Assembly (NCBI GenBank): GCA_947625045.1
Contig: CANQMW010000022.1
Span: 1 to 47,417, forward strand
Source of the DNA: an uncultured Oscillospiraceae bacterium
Lineage (GTDB): Bacteria; Bacillota; Clostridia; Oscillospirales; Oscillospiraceae
Reading direction: 5' to 3'
DNA: 47,417 nucleotides
The notes beneath the pieces were generated by a model. That model searched no databases. It worked only from the letters and a program-made list of their open reading frames with translations, and was not told the origin of the DNA. This document shows, in pieces, positions 32,804 through 44,152 of this stretch; position 1 is the stretch's first letter, and the number at the start of each line of letters is the position of its first letter. The translations under genes were made by a program, and so were the position numbers.

Positions 32804-34072
32804 ATGAAACTCATGGTCATCGGCAGCGGCGGCCGGGAACACGCCGTCATCCGCAAGCTGAAAGAGAGCCCCCAAGTGGAGACGATATACGCCCTGCCCG
32901 GCAACGGCGGCATCGCCGCGGATGCGGTGTGCGTAGATATAGGCGCAAAGGATATAGACGGCGCGGTGCGTTTTGCGAAGGAGAACGCCATAGACTTCGC
33001 TGTGGTGACACCGGATGACCCCCTGGTGCTGGGGATGGTGGATGCTCTGGAGGGGGCGGGCGTGCCCTGCTTCGGGCCGGATAAAAAAGCCGCCATTATT
33101 GAGGGCAGCAAGGTCTTCTCCAAAAACCTCATGAAGAAGTACGGCATCCCCACCGCCTCCTATGAGGTCTTCGACGACGCTGAAAAGGCGCTGGAATATG
33201 TGAAGACCGCGCCGCTGCCTACGGTGGTGAAGGCGGACGGCCTGGCCTTGGGCAAGGGTGTGCTCATCGCTCAGACCCGGGAAGAGGCAATAGAGGCCGT
33301 CAAGTCCATCATGGAGGACAAAAAGTTCGGCGCCAGCGGCGACCAGATCGTGGTGGAGGAATTCCTCACGGGCCCGGAGGTGTCCGTGCTGGCCTTCACC
33401 GACGGCGTGACCGTCAAGCCCATGGTTTCCTCCATGGATCACAAGCGGGCCCACGATAACGACACCGGCCTCAACACCGGCGGCATGGGCACCGTGGCCC
33501 CCAACCCCTATTACACGAAGGATGTGGCCGGGGTGTGCATGGAGACCATTTTCAAGCCCACTATCGCGGCTATGGCCGCCGAGGGCCGGCCCTTCAAGGG
33601 CTGCCTCTATTTCGGCCTGATGCTCACCCCCGACGGGCCCAAGGTCATTGAGTACAACTGCCGCTTCGGCGATCCGGAGACCCAAGTCGTTCTGCCCCTG
33701 ATGGAGTCGGACCTCTTAGAGGCCATGACGGCCTGCCGGAACGGCACGCTGGATAAGACGGACGTGCGCTTTTCGGACAAGCACGCCTGCTGCGTCATCA
33801 TGGCGAGCAACGGCTATCCTGAAAGTTATGAAAAGGGTTATGAGATAAGTTATGACGCCGGGATAAAGGCGCAGGTCTATGTGGCCGGGGCAAAGCTGGA
33901 GGATGGCAAGCTCCTGACCAATGGCGGCCGGGTGCTGGGCGTCACCGCCGTGGCAGAGAACCTGCCGGAGGCCATTAAGGCTGCCTACGCCGACGTGGAG
34001 AAGGTCCATTTCGGCAACGCCTTTTACCGCCATGACATCGGCGGCCTGGCCCTGAAAGCGCTGGAGAACTGA
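32804..34072 (+). CDS. purD: PurD, GAR synthetase (phosphoribosylamine-glycine ligase)
   Basis: This 422-residue ATP-grasp ligase joins phosphoribosylamine and glycine. The N-terminal domain starts MKLMVIGSGGREHA. PGNGGIA, VVKADGLALGKGV (ATP loop), EEFLTGPEVSVL and KGCLYFGLML are standard PurD motifs, and NCRFGDPETQVVLP binds the metal. AGAGGT lies 5 nt before the ATG. It follows the MutS-like gene by 25 bp and precedes purL by 10 bp. Confidence 0.97.
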   Translation: MKLMVIGSGGREHAVIRKLKESPQVETIYALPGNGGIAADAVCVDIGAKDIDGAVRFAKENAIDFAVVTPDDPLVLGMVDALEGAGVPCFGPDKKAAIIEGSKVFSKNLMKKYGIPTASYEVFDDAEKALEYVKTAPLPTVVKADGLALGKGVLIAQTREEAIEAVKSIMEDKKFGASGDQIVVEEFLTGPEVSVLAFTDGVTVKPMVSSMDHKRAHDNDTGLNTGGMGTVAPNPYYTKDVAGVCMETIFKPTIAAMAAEGRPFKGCLYFGLMLTPDGPKVIEYNCRFGDPETQVVLPLMESDLLEAMTACRNGTLDKTDVRFSDKHACCVIMASNGYPESYEKGYEISYDAGIKAQVYVAGAKLEDGKLLTNGGRVLGVTAVAENLPEAIKAAYADVEKVHFGNAFYRHDIGGLALKALEN

Positions 34073-34082
34073 GAGAGAGTAT

Positions 34083-37000
34083 ATGGTCTATCGGATATTT
34101 GCAGAGAAGAAACCGGGGGTATCCCCGGAAAGCGCCAGCCTGCTGGCCGACCTGCGGGACTTCCTGGGCGTGAAGGCCCTGGAGGAAGTGCGCATCCTGA
34201 ACCGGTATGATGTGGACCACATCGACCGGGAGGTATTTGAACGGGCCCGGTCCGTGGTCTTTTCCGAGCCCCAGGTGGACATAGTCTATGATGAGACGTT
34301 TCCAATGCCGGAGGGTCAGTGGACGGTGCTCGCGGTGGAGGCCCTGCCGGGGCAGTTCGACCAGCGGGCCGACTCCGCCGCTCAATGCATCCAGCTCATG
34401 GCCGGCGTGGAGCGGCCCCTGGTGTCCTACGCCAAGGTGTATCTCCTGCGGGGAGACCTGACGGCGGAGGACGTCGACAAGATCAGCGGCTACGTCATCA
34501 ACCCCGTGGAGAGTCGCCGCGCCTCCATGGACAAGCCTGAGACCCTGGCGCGGACTTATGCCGTGCCCGACCATGTGCAGACGGTGGAGGGCTTCATCGG
34601 CATGGATGATGGGGCCCTGGCCGCGCTTTTGGACAAGCTGGGCCTGGCCATGGACCTGGACGACCTGAGATTCCTCCAGAATTATTTCAAGAACGAGGAG
34701 CACCGGGACCCCACCCTCACCGAGGTGCGGGTGGTGGACACCTACTGGTCCGACCACTGCCGCCACACCACCTTCTCCGCTCATCTGGACAGCGTGGAGA
34801 TAGAGGACTCGGCTGTCAAGGCAGCCTATGAGCGGTACAAGGCGGCGCGTGTGGAGGTATATGGGGAGGCGAAGGCCGCCGCGCGGCCCCAGACCCTGAT
34901 GGACATCGCTACCCTTGGCACCAAAGTCCTTAAAAAGCGGGGGATGCTCCCCGAGCTGGACGAGAGCGAGGAGATCAACGCCTGCTCTATCCATGTGCCT
35001 GCCCGGGTGGATGGGAAGGAGCAGGACTGGCTCCTCATGTTTAAAAACGAGACCCACAACCATCCCACGGAGATCGAGCCCTTCGGCGGCGCGGCCACCT
35101 GCATTGGCGGCTGCATCCGGGACCCCCTGTCCGGCCGGGCCTATGTGCACCAGGCCATGCGTGTCACCGGCGGGGGCGACCCCCGGGCAGCGGTGGACGA
35201 TACCGTGCCCGGGAAGCTCCCTCAGCGGAAGCTGGCCCAGACCGCCGCGGCGGGCTATTCCTCCTACGGCAACCAGATAGGCCTCGCCACCGGCCACGTG
35301 GCCGAGATGTATCATGAGGGCTATATCGCCAAGCGTCTGGAATGCGGCGTGGTGGTGGCGGCGGCCCCGGCGGAGAACGTGCGCCGGGAAGAGCCGGCGC
35401 CGGGAGACGTAGTTATATTGCTGGGCGGCCGCACCGGCCGGGACGGCATTGGCGGCGCCACCGGTTCCTCCAAGAGCCATAACACCAAATCCCTGCAGAC
35501 CATGGCCTCTGAGGTCCAGAAGGGCAACGCTCCCGAGGAGCGGAAGATACAGCGGCTTTTCCGGGATGGGAACGTGACCCGGCTCATCAAGCGCTGCAAC
35601 GACTTCGGCGCCGGCGGCGTCAGCGTGGCCATCGGCGAGCTGGCGGACGGGCTGGAGATCGACTTGGATGCGGTGCGGAAGAAGTATGAGGGCCTGGATG
35701 GCACGGAGCTGGCCATCTCCGAGAGCCAGGAGCGCATGGCCGTGGTGGTGGCCCCTGAGGACGCGGAGGCGTTCATCGCCGCCGCTGAGGCGGAGAACCT
35801 GGAGGCCTATCGGGTGGCGGTGGTCACCGAGAGCCCGCGGATGGTCATGACCTGGAAGGGGAGGACCGTCGCGGACCTAAACCGGGCGTTTTTGAACACC
35901 AACGGCGCGGTGAAGCACGCGGCAGTGGCCGTCCCGGTGAAGGACAGGGATGCCATGGGCAAGCCCCGCTTTTCCAGCCTGCGGGAGATGGCCGGGAGCC
36001 TGAAATGCGCCTCCCGCCGGGGCCTCACGGAGCGGTTCGACGGCACCATCGGCGAGGGGAGCGTGCTCATGCCCTTCGGCGGCAAGACCCAGACCACCCC
36101 GGCCCAGGCCATGGCGGCCCTGCTGCCGGTGCTGCCGGGGCAGAGGACGGACCAGGCCAGCGTCATGGCCTGGGGCTGCGACCCGGACCGGATGACCGTG
36201 GACCCCTATTCTGGGGCCATGGACAGCGTGGTCACGTCGCTGACCAAGATCGTGGCTGCCGGTGCGGACTACAAGGCTGCCTATCTAACGCTTCAGGAGT
36301 TTTTCGAGAAGCTGCGGGACGATCCAGACCGCTGGGGCAAGCCCTTCTCCGCGCTGCTTGGGGCATTGGAGGCTCAGCTGGACTACGGCTGCGCCGCCAT
36401 CGGCGGCAAGGACTCCATGTCCGGCTCCTTCATGGACAGGGACGTGCCGCCCACGCTGATCTCCTTCGCCATCGCGCCCATCCAGGCCGGAGAGGTGCTA
36501 TCGCCTGAGTTCAAAGAGGCGGGCCATCCGGTGTATGTGTTCGGCGGCGACGAGCCGGAGTACACGAAGGCCGCCTGGGAGGCGTTCCACGCGCTGGCCC
36601 GACAGGGCAGGGTGAAGGCCGCCTGGGCCATCGAGGAGAGCGCCGCCGAGGCGGTGATGAAAATGTCCTTTGGCAACCGGATCGGGTTCAAGGCAAATGA
36701 AGAGATGACAGGGGACATGTGGCATATCCCGTTTTACGGAGCCATCGTGGCGGAGCTGGAGTCGGATACCGACTGCCCCTATGCCCGCCGCGTGGGCGTC
36801 ACCACGGCGGAGCCGACGATCGACCTGGGGGCGGACAGCGCCCCCATCGATGAGCTGCTGGCCCTGAACGAGGCGGTGCTGGAGGACGTGTATCCCACCC
36901 GCACGGCTGAGACCGGCCCTGTGGAGGCGTTTTCCTATACCGCCTCCGAGCGCAAGGCTCCCGCGGTGAAGCATGCCAAACCCAGGGCGTTCATCCCCGT

Positions 37001-37775
37001 GTTCCCCGGCACAAACTGCGAGTATGACACCGCCCGGGCTGTGATTGAGGCCGGCGGCGAGGCGGAGATCCTGGTGGTGCGGAACCTGACCGCGGCGGAC
37101 ACCGCCGCCAGCATCGACCGCGCCGCCAAGGCCATCGAACGGGCCCAGATGATCGTGCTTCCCGGCGGCTTCTCCGGCGGTGATGAGCCGGAGGGCAGCG
37201 CCAAATTCATCGCCGCTTTCTTCCGGGGCGGCCCCGTCCGGGAGCAGGTGACGAGGCTCTTGGAACAGCGGGACGGGCTGATGCTGGGCATCTGCAACGG
37301 TTTCCAGGCTCTCATCAAGCTGGGCCTTGTGCCCTTCGGGAAGATCGTGGACACGGACGAGAACTGCCCCACCCTGAGCTATAATGTCATCGGGCGGCAC
37401 CAGTCCCGCATTGTGCACACCCGCATCGCCTCCAACAAGTCTCCCTGGCTGGCCGGGACGCAGCCCGGCGAGGTCTACACCGTGCCCATCTCCCACGGCG
37501 AGGGCCGGTTCCTGGCCTCGGAGGAGCTGGTAAGGAAGCTTGCCGCGAACGGTCAGATCGCCACTCAGTATGTTGACTTGGACGGCGTGCCCTCCATGGA
37601 CACGGCCGATAACCCCAACGGCTCCGTGTTCGCCATCGAGGGCATCACCAGCCCCGACGGGCGGGTGCTTGGCAAGATGGGCCACTCCGAGCGCGTGGGC
37701 CAGGCGCTTTATAAGAACGTACCCGGCCGGTACGACATGGGCATTTTCCGGGCCGCGGTCCGGTATTTCAGATAA
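34083..37775 (+). CDS. purL: PurL, FGAM synthase, single-chain large type
   Basis: This 1230-residue enzyme amidates FGAR to FGAM using glutamine and ATP. It combines in one chain the PurS-like N-terminus, the two PurM-like synthetase halves and a C-terminal class I glutaminase. The synthase half shows [32 protein letters not shown] and [19 protein letters not shown]. The glutaminase has [10 protein letters not shown], nucleophile Cys in [13 protein letters not shown] (about residue 1072) and SHGEGRF. The single large chain replaces the PurS-PurL-PurQ trio of Bacillus. It is 17 bp before guaB. Confidence 0.97.
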   Translation: MVYRIFAEKKPGVSPESASLLADLRDFLGVKALEEVRILNRYDVDHIDREVFERARSVVFSEPQVDIVYDETFPMPEGQWTVLAVEALPGQFDQRADSAAQCIQLMAGVERPLVSYAKVYLLRGDLTAEDVDKISGYVINPVESRRASMDKPETLARTYAVPDHVQTVEGFIGMDDGALAALLDKLGLAMDLDDLRFLQNYFKNEEHRDPTLTEVRVVDTYWSDHCRHTTFSAHLDSVEIEDSAVKAAYERYKAARVEVYGEAKAAARPQTLMDIATLGTKVLKKRGMLPELDESEEINACSIHVPARVDGKEQDWLLMFKNETHNHPTEIEPFGGAATCIGGCIRDPLSGRAYVHQAMRVTGGGDPRAAVDDTVPGKLPQRKLAQTAAAGYSSYGNQIGLATGHVAEMYHEGYIAKRLECGVVVAAAPAENVRREEPAPGDVVILLGGRTGRDGIGGATGSSKSHNTKSLQTMASEVQKGNAPEERKIQRLFRDGNVTRLIKRCNDFGAGGVSVAIGELADGLEIDLDAVRKKYEGLDGTELAISESQERMAVVVAPEDAEAFIAAAEAENLEAYRVAVVTESPRMVMTWKGRTVADLNRAFLNTNGAVKHAAVAVPVKDRDAMGKPRFSSLREMAGSLKCASRRGLTERFDGTIGEGSVLMPFGGKTQTTPAQAMAALLPVLPGQRTDQASVMAWGCDPDRMTVDPYSGAMDSVVTSLTKIVAAGADYKAAYLTLQEFFEKLRDDPDRWGKPFSALLGALEAQLDYGCAAIGGKDSMSGSFMDRDVPPTLISFAIAPIQAGEVLSPEFKEAGHPVYVFGGDEPEYTKAAWEAFHALARQGRVKAAWAIEESAAEAVMKMSFGNRIGFKANEEMTGDMWHIPFYGAIVAELESDTDCPYARRVGVTTAEPTIDLGADSAPIDELLALNEAVLEDVYPTRTAETGPVEAFSYTASERKAPAVKHAKPRAFIPVFPGTNCEYDTARAVIEAGGEAEILVVRNLTAADTAASIDRAAKAIERAQMIVLPGGFSGGDEPEGSAKFIAAFFRGGPVREQVTRLLEQRDGLMLGICNGFQALIKLGLVPFGKIVDTDENCPTLSYNVIGRHQSRIVHTRIASNKSPWLAGTQPGEVYTVPISHGEGRFLASEELVRKLAANGQIATQYVDLDGVPSMDTADNPNGSVFAIEGITSPDGRVLGKMGHSERVGQALYKNVPGRYDMGIFRAAVRYFR

Positions 37776-37792
37776 AACAAGGAGGACAGACC

Positions 37793-39295
37793 ATGGCACA
37801 GTATTGCAGCGAACCATCCCGCACCTTCAACGAGTATCTCCTGATCCCCGGGTATACCTCCGAGCAGTGCATCCCGGCCAACATCAGTCTGAAAACGCCC
37901 CTGACAAAGTTCAAAAAGGGGGAGGAACCGGCCATTACCTTGAGCATCCCCATGGTATCAGCCATCATGCAGTCCGTATCCAACGACACCCTGGCCATTG
38001 CCCTGGCAAGGGAGGGAGGCCTCTCCTTCATCTACGGCTCCCAGACCATCGAGGACGAGGCAGCCATGGTGGCCCGGGTCAAGAACTATAAGTCCGGCTT
38101 CGTGGTCAGCGCCTCCAACGTGACCCCGGACGCCACTTTGGCGGACATCCTGGCCCTGAAGGCGAAAAACGGCTTTTCCACCGTGGCCGTCACCGAGGAC
38201 GGCACCGCCAACGGAAAGCTTCTGGGTCTGGTCACCAGCCGGGATTACCGCGTCAGCCGCATGGAGACCACGGAGCTTGTCAGGGATTTCATGACGCCCT
38301 TTGACAAGCTGGTCACCGCCCCCGAGGGCACTACCCTCAAGGAAGCCAACGACATCATTTGGGACCACAAGCTGAACGCCCTGCCCATCGTGTCCGCTGA
38401 CGGACGGATGGAGTACTTCGTCTTCCGCAAGGACTACGCCAGCCACAAGGAAAATCCCGAGGAGCTGTTGGATACGCAAAAACGCCTCATGGTTGGCGCG
38501 GGCATCAACTCCCGTGACTACGCCCAGCGGGTGCCGGCGCTGGTGGAGGCCGGGGCGGACGCCCTGTGCATCGACTCCTCCGAGGGCCACTCCATCTGGC
38601 AGAAACGAACCATCGAGTGGATACGGGCCCACTACGGCGAGAGCGTGAAGGTGGGCGCGGGCAACGTGGTGGACGCGGCTGGGTTCCGCTTCCTGGCGGA
38701 GGCGGGTGCGGACTTTGTAAAGGTGGGCATCGGCGGCGGCTCCATCTGCATCACCCGGGAGACCAAAGGCATCGGCCGGGGCCAAGCCACGGCGGTAATC
38801 GAGGTAGCCAAGGCCCGGGACGAGTACTTCCAGGAGACCGGCATATACGTGCCCATCTGCTCCGACGGCGGCATCGTCCATGACCACCACATCACCCTGG
38901 CCCTGGCCATGGGCGCGGACTTCGTCATGCTGGGCCGGTACTTCGCCCGCTTTGACGAGAGCCCCACTCCCAAGCTGAACATCAACGGGACCATGGTGAA
39001 GGAGTACTGGGGCGAGGGCTCCAACCGGGCCCGGAACTGGCAGCGCTACGACCTGGGCGGCAGCGAGGGCCTCAGCTTCGAGGAGGGCGTGGACAGCTAT
39101 GTCACCTACGCCGGCGGCCTGCATGAGAACGTCCAGAAGACGCTCTACAAGGTCAAATCCACCATGTGCAACTGCGGCGTCACAACCATCCCCGACCTGC
39201 AGCGGGACGCCAAGCTCACCCTGGTCAGCGAGACCAGCATCGTGGAGGGCGGCTATCACGACGTGACATTGCGCAACACCAGCGCTATCAAGTAA
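37793..39295 (+). CDS. guaB: GuaB, IMP dehydrogenase
   Basis: This 500-residue IMP dehydrogenase oxidises IMP to XMP on the way to GMP. Two CBS domains lie at about residues 95-220 ([31 protein letters not shown]). The catalytic loop is [12 protein letters not shown] with Cys319, followed by CSDGGIV and the flap arginine region. GGAGG lies 8 nt before the ATG. Unlike the preceding genes it commits IMP to guanine nucleotides, so putting it under the ZTP-controlled operon couples guanine branch flow to the main pathway. guaA is not in the window. Confidence 0.96.
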   Translation: MAQYCSEPSRTFNEYLLIPGYTSEQCIPANISLKTPLTKFKKGEEPAITLSIPMVSAIMQSVSNDTLAIALAREGGLSFIYGSQTIEDEAAMVARVKNYKSGFVVSASNVTPDATLADILALKAKNGFSTVAVTEDGTANGKLLGLVTSRDYRVSRMETTELVRDFMTPFDKLVTAPEGTTLKEANDIIWDHKLNALPIVSADGRMEYFVFRKDYASHKENPEELLDTQKRLMVGAGINSRDYAQRVPALVEAGADALCIDSSEGHSIWQKRTIEWIRAHYGESVKVGAGNVVDAAGFRFLAEAGADFVKVGIGGGSICITRETKGIGRGQATAVIEVAKARDEYFQETGIYVPICSDGGIVHDHHITLALAMGADFVMLGRYFARFDESPTPKLNINGTMVKEYWGEGSNRARNWQRYDLGGSEGLSFEEGVDSYVTYAGGLHENVQKTLYKVKSTMCNCGVTTIPDLQRDAKLTLVSETSIVEGGYHDVTLRNTSAIK

Positions 39296-39310
39296 TAGGA
39301 GGATCAGTTC

Positions 39311-40978
39311 ATGACCGATATCGAGATCGCCCAGGCCTGTAAAATGGAGCCCATCGGCGTCATTGCGAAGCGCGCCGGCGTGGATGAAAAGTACCTGGAG
39401 CCCTACGGAAAGTATAAGGCCAAGGTGGACTATGCCCTCCTGAACGAGAGCGACCGGCCCGACGGAAAGCTCATCCTTGTGACGGCTATCACCCCCACCC
39501 CGGCGGGCGAGGGCAAGACAACCACCAGCATCGGTCTGGCCGACGGCATGCGCCGCATCGGCAAGAACGCCATCCTGGCCCTGCGGGAGCCCTCTCTGGG
39601 CCCCGTGTTCGGCGTGAAGGGCGGCGCCGCCGGCGGCGGCTATGCCCAGGTAGTGCCCATGGAGGATATAAATCTCCACTTCACCGGGGACTTTCACGCC
39701 ATCGGCGCGGCCAACAACCTGCTGGCCGCCATGCTGGATAACCACATCTATCAGGGAAACGCCCTGAACATCGACCCCAAGACCGTCACCTGGAAGCGCT
39801 GCGTGGACATGAACGACCGGCAGCTGCGCCACGTGGTGGACGGCCTGGGCGGGCGCGTCAACGGCGTGCCCCGGGAGGACGGCTATGACATCACCGTGGC
39901 CACGGAGATCATGGCGGTGTTCTGCCTGGCCTCGTCTATCCATGACCTCAAGGAGCGCCTGGGCCGCATCGTGGTTGCCTATACCTACGACGGCGCGCCG
40001 GTGACCGCCAAGGACCTGAAGGCCGTGGGCGCCATGGCGGCCCTTTTGAAGGACGCGCTGAAGCCCAACCTGGTCCAGACCCTGGAGGGGACACCGGCCT
40101 TCGTCCACGGCGGCCCCTTCGCCAACATCGCCCACGGCTGCAACAGCGTGCTGGCCACCCGCATGGCCATGAAGCTTTCCGACTACACCGTCACGGAGGC
40201 CGGCTTCGGCGCGGACCTGGGCGCGGAGAAATTCCTGGACATCAAGTGCCGCTACGCGGGCCTCACGCCCGCCGCAGTGGTAGTGGTCGCTACCATCCGG
40301 GCGCTCAAGATGCACGGCGGCCTTCCCAAGACCGAGCTGGGTCATGAGGACCTGGCGGCCTTGGAAAAGGGCATGCCGAACCTTTTGCGGCATGTGGCCA
40401 ACATCAAGAACGTCTACGGCCTGCCCTGCGTGGTGGCGGTGAACCGCTTCCCCACAGATACGGACGCGGAGGTGCAGCAGGTCATCGAATCCTGCGCCAA
40501 GCTGGGCGTAAAGGCGGTCCTGGGCAACTTTTGGGCCAAGGGCGGCGCCGGCGCTACGGATCTGGCCGCCGAGGTGGTCCGGGTCTGCGAGACCGAGAAG
40601 CCGGACTTCCGCTTCAGCTATGAGTTGGACATGCCCCTGGACAAGAAGATCGAGGCCGTGGTGCAGAAGGTCTACGGCGGCGCGGGCGTGAGCATCCTGC
40701 CCGCCGCCCAGAAGCAGATCGCCCGGCTCACGGACCTGGGCTTCGGCGGCCTTCCCGTGTGCATCGCCAAGACCCAGTACAGCTTTTCCGACGACCCAGC
40801 TCTGCTCGGCGCGCCGGAGGGCTTCACCGTCACGGTGAAGGAGGTCAAGGTATCCGCCGGCGCCGGCTTTGCCGTGGTCCTGACCGGCGACATCATGACC
40901 ATGCCGGGCCTGCCCAAAGTCCCCGCCGCGGAGAAGATAGACGTGGACGACAACGGCGTCATCTCCGGCCTGTTCTGA
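39311..40978 (+). CDS. fhs: Fhs, formate-tetrahydrofolate ligase
   Basis: This 555-residue enzyme makes 10-formyl-THF from formate, THF and ATP, supplying the formyl donor used by PurN and the AICAR formyltransferase. It shows the P-loop [39 protein letters not shown] in two conserved blocks, and [14 protein letters not shown]. The C-terminal end is [10 protein letters not shown]. Length is typical. It starts 15 bp after guaB with AGGAGG upstream and is the last gene of the operon, directly followed by a hairpin terminator. Confidence 0.97.
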   Translation: MTDIEIAQACKMEPIGVIAKRAGVDEKYLEPYGKYKAKVDYALLNESDRPDGKLILVTAITPTPAGEGKTTTSIGLADGMRRIGKNAILALREPSLGPVFGVKGGAAGGGYAQVVPMEDINLHFTGDFHAIGAANNLLAAMLDNHIYQGNALNIDPKTVTWKRCVDMNDRQLRHVVDGLGGRVNGVPREDGYDITVATEIMAVFCLASSIHDLKERLGRIVVAYTYDGAPVTAKDLKAVGAMAALLKDALKPNLVQTLEGTPAFVHGGPFANIAHGCNSVLATRMAMKLSDYTVTEAGFGADLGAEKFLDIKCRYAGLTPAAVVVVATIRALKMHGGLPKTELGHEDLAALEKGMPNLLRHVANIKNVYGLPCVVAVNRFPTDTDAEVQQVIESCAKLGVKAVLGNFWAKGGAGATDLAAEVVRVCETEKPDFRFSYELDMPLDKKIEAVVQKVYGGAGVSILPAAQKQIARLTDLGFGGLPVCIAKTQYSFSDDPALLGAPEGFTVTVKEVKVSAGAGFAVVLTGDIMTMPGLPKVPAAEKIDVDDNGVISGLF

Positions 40979-40989
40979 TAGTATACAGC

Positions 40990-41020
40990 ACGTCCCCCGC
41001 CTGCGGGCGGGGGACGTTTC
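40990..41020 (+). terminator. Terminator hairpin of the purine operon
   Basis: The perfect 12-bp stem ACGTCCCCCGCC (40990-41001) / GGCGGGGGACGT (41006-41017) has a TGCG loop. The T-run is short (TTTCC), but position right after fhs and stem strength support termination. Confidence 0.8.
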
Positions 41021-41043
41021 CATGTACAGAGATAGAGAAATAT

Positions 41044-41051
41044 GCTATAAT
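41044..41051 (+). promoter_or_regulatory. Extended -10 promoter for the helicase gene
   Basis: TGC directly before a perfect TATAAT (41046-41051) forms an extended -10. No good -35 box is visible 17 nt upstream. The leader would be about 75 nt. Confidence 0.55.
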
Positions 41052-41133
41052 TAGTGGAGAATGTACGGTTGCTGTCCGGCCTTTGGGACAGTTGATATGG
41101 ATAATGGCATCAAAGCTGAAGGAGGGACGGACC

Positions 41134-43278
41134 ATGGACTACAAGCTGAACGACGCCCAGCGGGCGGCGGTCACCACGACGGAGGGGTATGTACGCGTCA
41201 TCGCCGGGGCCGGCTCCGGCAAGACCCGGGCTCTGACTCACCGTTTCGCCTATCTTGTGAATGAGCTGGGCATCCTGCCGGGAAACATCCTGTGCGTCAC
41301 CTTCACCAACAAGGCCGCAAACGAGATGCGCCAGCGCATCCATAACCTGACCGGCGACAACGATACCGGTTATATCAACACCTTCCACGGCTTCTGCGTC
41401 TCTGTCCTGCAGGAGGACAGCTATGCCGTTCAGTACCCCAAAAGCTTTCTTGTGCTGGACAACTCCGACATCGACGCCATGCTCCGCATCATCTACGAGG
41501 AACGGGGTCTGACTCTCCGGGATATGACCTTTGTCGCCGCTCGGGACATGATAGAGATCGAAAAGCTCTTCAAGCGGCCGGAATATTATCTCGACATGAT
41601 CGCCATGGACCTGGACGGCCTGCGGGAGAAATACGAAAAGGCCGTGTCCGCCCGGGACATCATTTTCTACGGCTACCTCTACCAGGAGAAAAAGTGCTTC
41701 GGCCTGGACTATAACGACCTCATCAAGTTCACTCTCTACATATTCCAGCAGCATGAGGACATCCGGCTCAAATGGCAAAAGCGGCTGGAATACATCATGA
41801 TCGACGAGTTCCAGGACATCGACACACTCCAATACGAGCTGATGGAGGCTCTCTGCGGCTACCATAAAAATCTCTTCATCGTGGGGGACCCGGACCAGAC
41901 CATCTATACCTGGCGGGGCGCGGACGTGAAGTTTCTGCTGGACTTCGACCGGCGCTTTCCCGGCACGAAGACCATCATGATGATGGAAAACTACCGCTCC
42001 ACGCCGGAAATATTGGCTGCCGCCAATTCCCTTATCGACAAAAACCACACCCGCATCAAGAAGGACCTGATACCCAAGCTCCCGGCGGGGGAGAGCGTCC
42101 TCTGCCACCACGCGAAGACCGCTGAGGCGGAGGCGGAGTGGATAGCATTGCAGGTGCAGCAGATGCACGATCAGGGCGTGCCTTATAAAGACATGACCGT
42201 CCTCTACCGGGCCCACTACGTGACCCGGTCGGTGGAGGAGGTCCTCTTAAAGCGAAAGGTGCCCTATACCATCTACAGCGGCGTGCAGTTTTTCGCCCGC
42301 ATAGAGATAAAGGACGCGCTCAGCTACCTGCGCATGCTCGCCTATAAAGACGATCTTTCCTTCCGCCGCATCGTGAACAGCCCCAAGCGGAACATGGGCC
42401 GGCGGAGGATGGAGTATCTGGAAAAAGCGGCGGAGAGGCTGGGCTGCTCCCTCTATGACGCCCTGACCCGCTCTCTGGAGGACGATATCTTCAAGGGCAC
42501 GAAGGCCGCGTCCTTCGTAAGTCTCATCGAGCGCTATGCCGCGGACTATGCCCAGCGGCCGGTGAGCGAGGTGCTGTCGGCCATTTTAAACGAGAGCGGC
42601 TATGAAGAGGCCCTGCGCACCGAGGGCAGCCAGGAGCGGCTGGATAATCTGGCGGAGCTGAAGCAGGCGGTATATGAGTATGAGACCACCTGCGGCGAGG
42701 AGGCCACCCTGGTGCACTACTTGAATCACGTGGCCCTCTTTACCAACGCCGACGCCGCCGAGCCGGGGGACAAGGTGAAGCTCATGACCGTTCACGCGGC
42801 CAAGGGGCTGGAATTTCCCTACGTGTTCCTGTGCGGCATGAACGAGGGCATTTTCCCCTCCCGGCGGACCCGGACCCTGCCGGCCATGGAGGAGGAGCGG
42901 CGTCTTGCCTTCGTAGCCATGACCCGGGCGGAAAAGCGGCTCTTTCTCACCGAGGCGGAGGGTAGAAACACCGACGGCTCGCCCCGGTATCCCTCCCGGT
43001 TCATCCTGGACATCGACCCAGGGTGCGTGGAGTACACACAGCCGCCCCGGGAGGGGCTCATCGCCGAGGCGCGGGAATATATCGCCGTGACGGAGAAGTA
43101 CCTGCCGGAGAATATGGAAGGGCAGACATTTGCCGTGGGAGACCGGGTGGCCCATGATATCCTGGGGCCCGGCACCGTGGTGGAGGTGGACACAGACAGA
43201 GGCGCCCACATCGTGCGCTTTGACGGCATGGACACCCCCCGTGCCATCTCCTTCCGGGCGAAGTTAAGAAAACTGTGA
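41134..43278 (+). CDS. pcrA: PcrA/UvrD-family superfamily 1 DNA helicase
   Basis: This 714-residue ATP-dependent 3'-5' DNA helicase acts in repair and removal of recombination or replication blocks. It shows motif I VIAGAGSGKTRALTHR (about residue 25), Ia FTNKAANEMRQRI and motif II MIDEFQDIDTLQYEL. Motif III is GDPDQTIYTWRGAD, IV NYRST and V MTVHAAKGLEFPYVFLCG; motif VI is VAMTRAEKRLFLT. The C-terminal tail has a Tudor-like fold (GDRVAHDILGPGTVVEV) like PcrA. GGAGG lies 8 nt before the ATG. A longer in-frame opening overlaps fhs and the terminator and is rejected. Confidence 0.93.
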   Translation: MDYKLNDAQRAAVTTTEGYVRVIAGAGSGKTRALTHRFAYLVNELGILPGNILCVTFTNKAANEMRQRIHNLTGDNDTGYINTFHGFCVSVLQEDSYAVQYPKSFLVLDNSDIDAMLRIIYEERGLTLRDMTFVAARDMIEIEKLFKRPEYYLDMIAMDLDGLREKYEKAVSARDIIFYGYLYQEKKCFGLDYNDLIKFTLYIFQQHEDIRLKWQKRLEYIMIDEFQDIDTLQYELMEALCGYHKNLFIVGDPDQTIYTWRGADVKFLLDFDRRFPGTKTIMMMENYRSTPEILAAANSLIDKNHTRIKKDLIPKLPAGESVLCHHAKTAEAEAEWIALQVQQMHDQGVPYKDMTVLYRAHYVTRSVEEVLLKRKVPYTIYSGVQFFARIEIKDALSYLRMLAYKDDLSFRRIVNSPKRNMGRRRMEYLEKAAERLGCSLYDALTRSLEDDIFKGTKAASFVSLIERYAADYAQRPVSEVLSAILNESGYEEALRTEGSQERLDNLAELKQAVYEYETTCGEEATLVHYLNHVALFTNADAAEPGDKVKLMTVHAAKGLEFPYVFLCGMNEGIFPSRRTRTLPAMEEERRLAFVAMTRAEKRLFLTEAEGRNTDGSPRYPSRFILDIDPGCVEYTQPPREGLIAEAREYIAVTEKYLPENMEGQTFAVGDRVAHDILGPGTVVEVDTDRGAHIVRFDGMDTPRAISFRAKLRKL

Positions 43279-43288
43279 GAGGCGCAGT

Positions 43289-44104
43289 ATGGACAAGATC
43301 ATCGAAATAACCGATATTTCCGCGCCGGAGCTGGATATGTTCGCCCGCCTCACGGAGGCACAGCTTCGCAGCCGTCTGGAGCCGGAAAAGGGCCAGTTCA
43401 TCTGCGAGAGCGCCAAGGCCATCCGGGTGGCGCTGGCGGCTGGCTGCGCGCCCAAGGCGCTCTTGATGGAGCGGCGGCACCTGACGGGGCAGGGGGCGGA
43501 GCTCATGGCCCTGTGCCCGGAGGCCGCGGTGTATACGGCGGACCGGGAGGTGTTGGAAAAGCTCACGGGCTACACCGTGAACCGGGGCATCCTCTGTGCC
43601 ATGGCCAGGCCCGCGCCCAAAACGGTGGGGGAGGTATGTGCCAATGCCCGGCGCGTGGCCGTGCTGGAGGATATCACGGACTCTACTAACGTGGGGGCGG
43701 TGTTCCGCTCCGCGGCGGCCCTGGGCATGGACGGGGTACTTCTGACGGAGAGCTGCTGCGACCCATTGAACCGCCGGGCGGTACGGGTGAGTATGGGCAC
43801 GGTTTTGCAGGTCCCCTGGGCCTGTCTGCCCGGCTGGCCGGAGGAGGGCATGGCACGGCTGCACGCCCTGGGCTTTAAGACAGCGGCTATGGCGTTGAGC
43901 GACGACTCCGTGCCCATTGACGACCCGGCGCTCAAAGCGGAACCGCGCCTGGCCGTCGTGCTGGGCACGGAGGGGGACGGGCTCAAGACCACGACCGTCG
44001 CCGCCTGCGACTGGACCGTACGCATCCTCATGGCCAACGGTGTGGACTCCCTGAACGTGGCGGCGGCCGGGGCGGTGGCCTTCTGGGAGCTGCGGGCAAG
44101 ATAA
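43289..44104 (+). CDS. TrmH/SpoU-family RNA 2'-O-ribose methyltransferase
   Basis: This 271-residue SPOUT enzyme has an N-terminal substrate-binding domain (GQFICESAKAIRVALAAG). The C-terminal knotted SAM-binding domain has motif 1 NVGAVFRSAAALG, motif 2 VVLGTEGDGL and motif 3 GVDSLNVAAAGAVAFWEL. Homologues methylate rRNA or tRNA riboses; the target here cannot be read from sequence. It starts 10 bp after the helicase gene and is probably co-transcribed with it. Confidence 0.92.
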   Translation: MDKIIEITDISAPELDMFARLTEAQLRSRLEPEKGQFICESAKAIRVALAAGCAPKALLMERRHLTGQGAELMALCPEAAVYTADREVLEKLTGYTVNRGILCAMARPAPKTVGEVCANARRVAVLEDITDSTNVGAVFRSAAALGMDGVLLTESCCDPLNRRAVRVSMGTVLQVPWACLPGWPEEGMARLHALGFKTAAMALSDDSVPIDDPALKAEPRLAVVLGTEGDGLKTTTVAACDWTVRILMANGVDSLNVAAAGAVAFWELRAR

Positions 44105-44152
44105 AGAAAAAGCCGCCGCGCTGTGATGCACGGCGGAGGAGGCATAAATGGC

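Noticed and set aside
37958-41023. Minus-strand open frame of 1021 codons opposite guaB and fhs
   Set aside because: Shadow of two clearly recognised enzymes; no family motif or ribosome-binding site.
40759-41133. N-terminal extension of the helicase reaching into fhs
   Set aside because: It would cross the end of fhs and the purine terminator; the ATG at 41134 has a well-placed GGAGG and gives the normal PcrA start.
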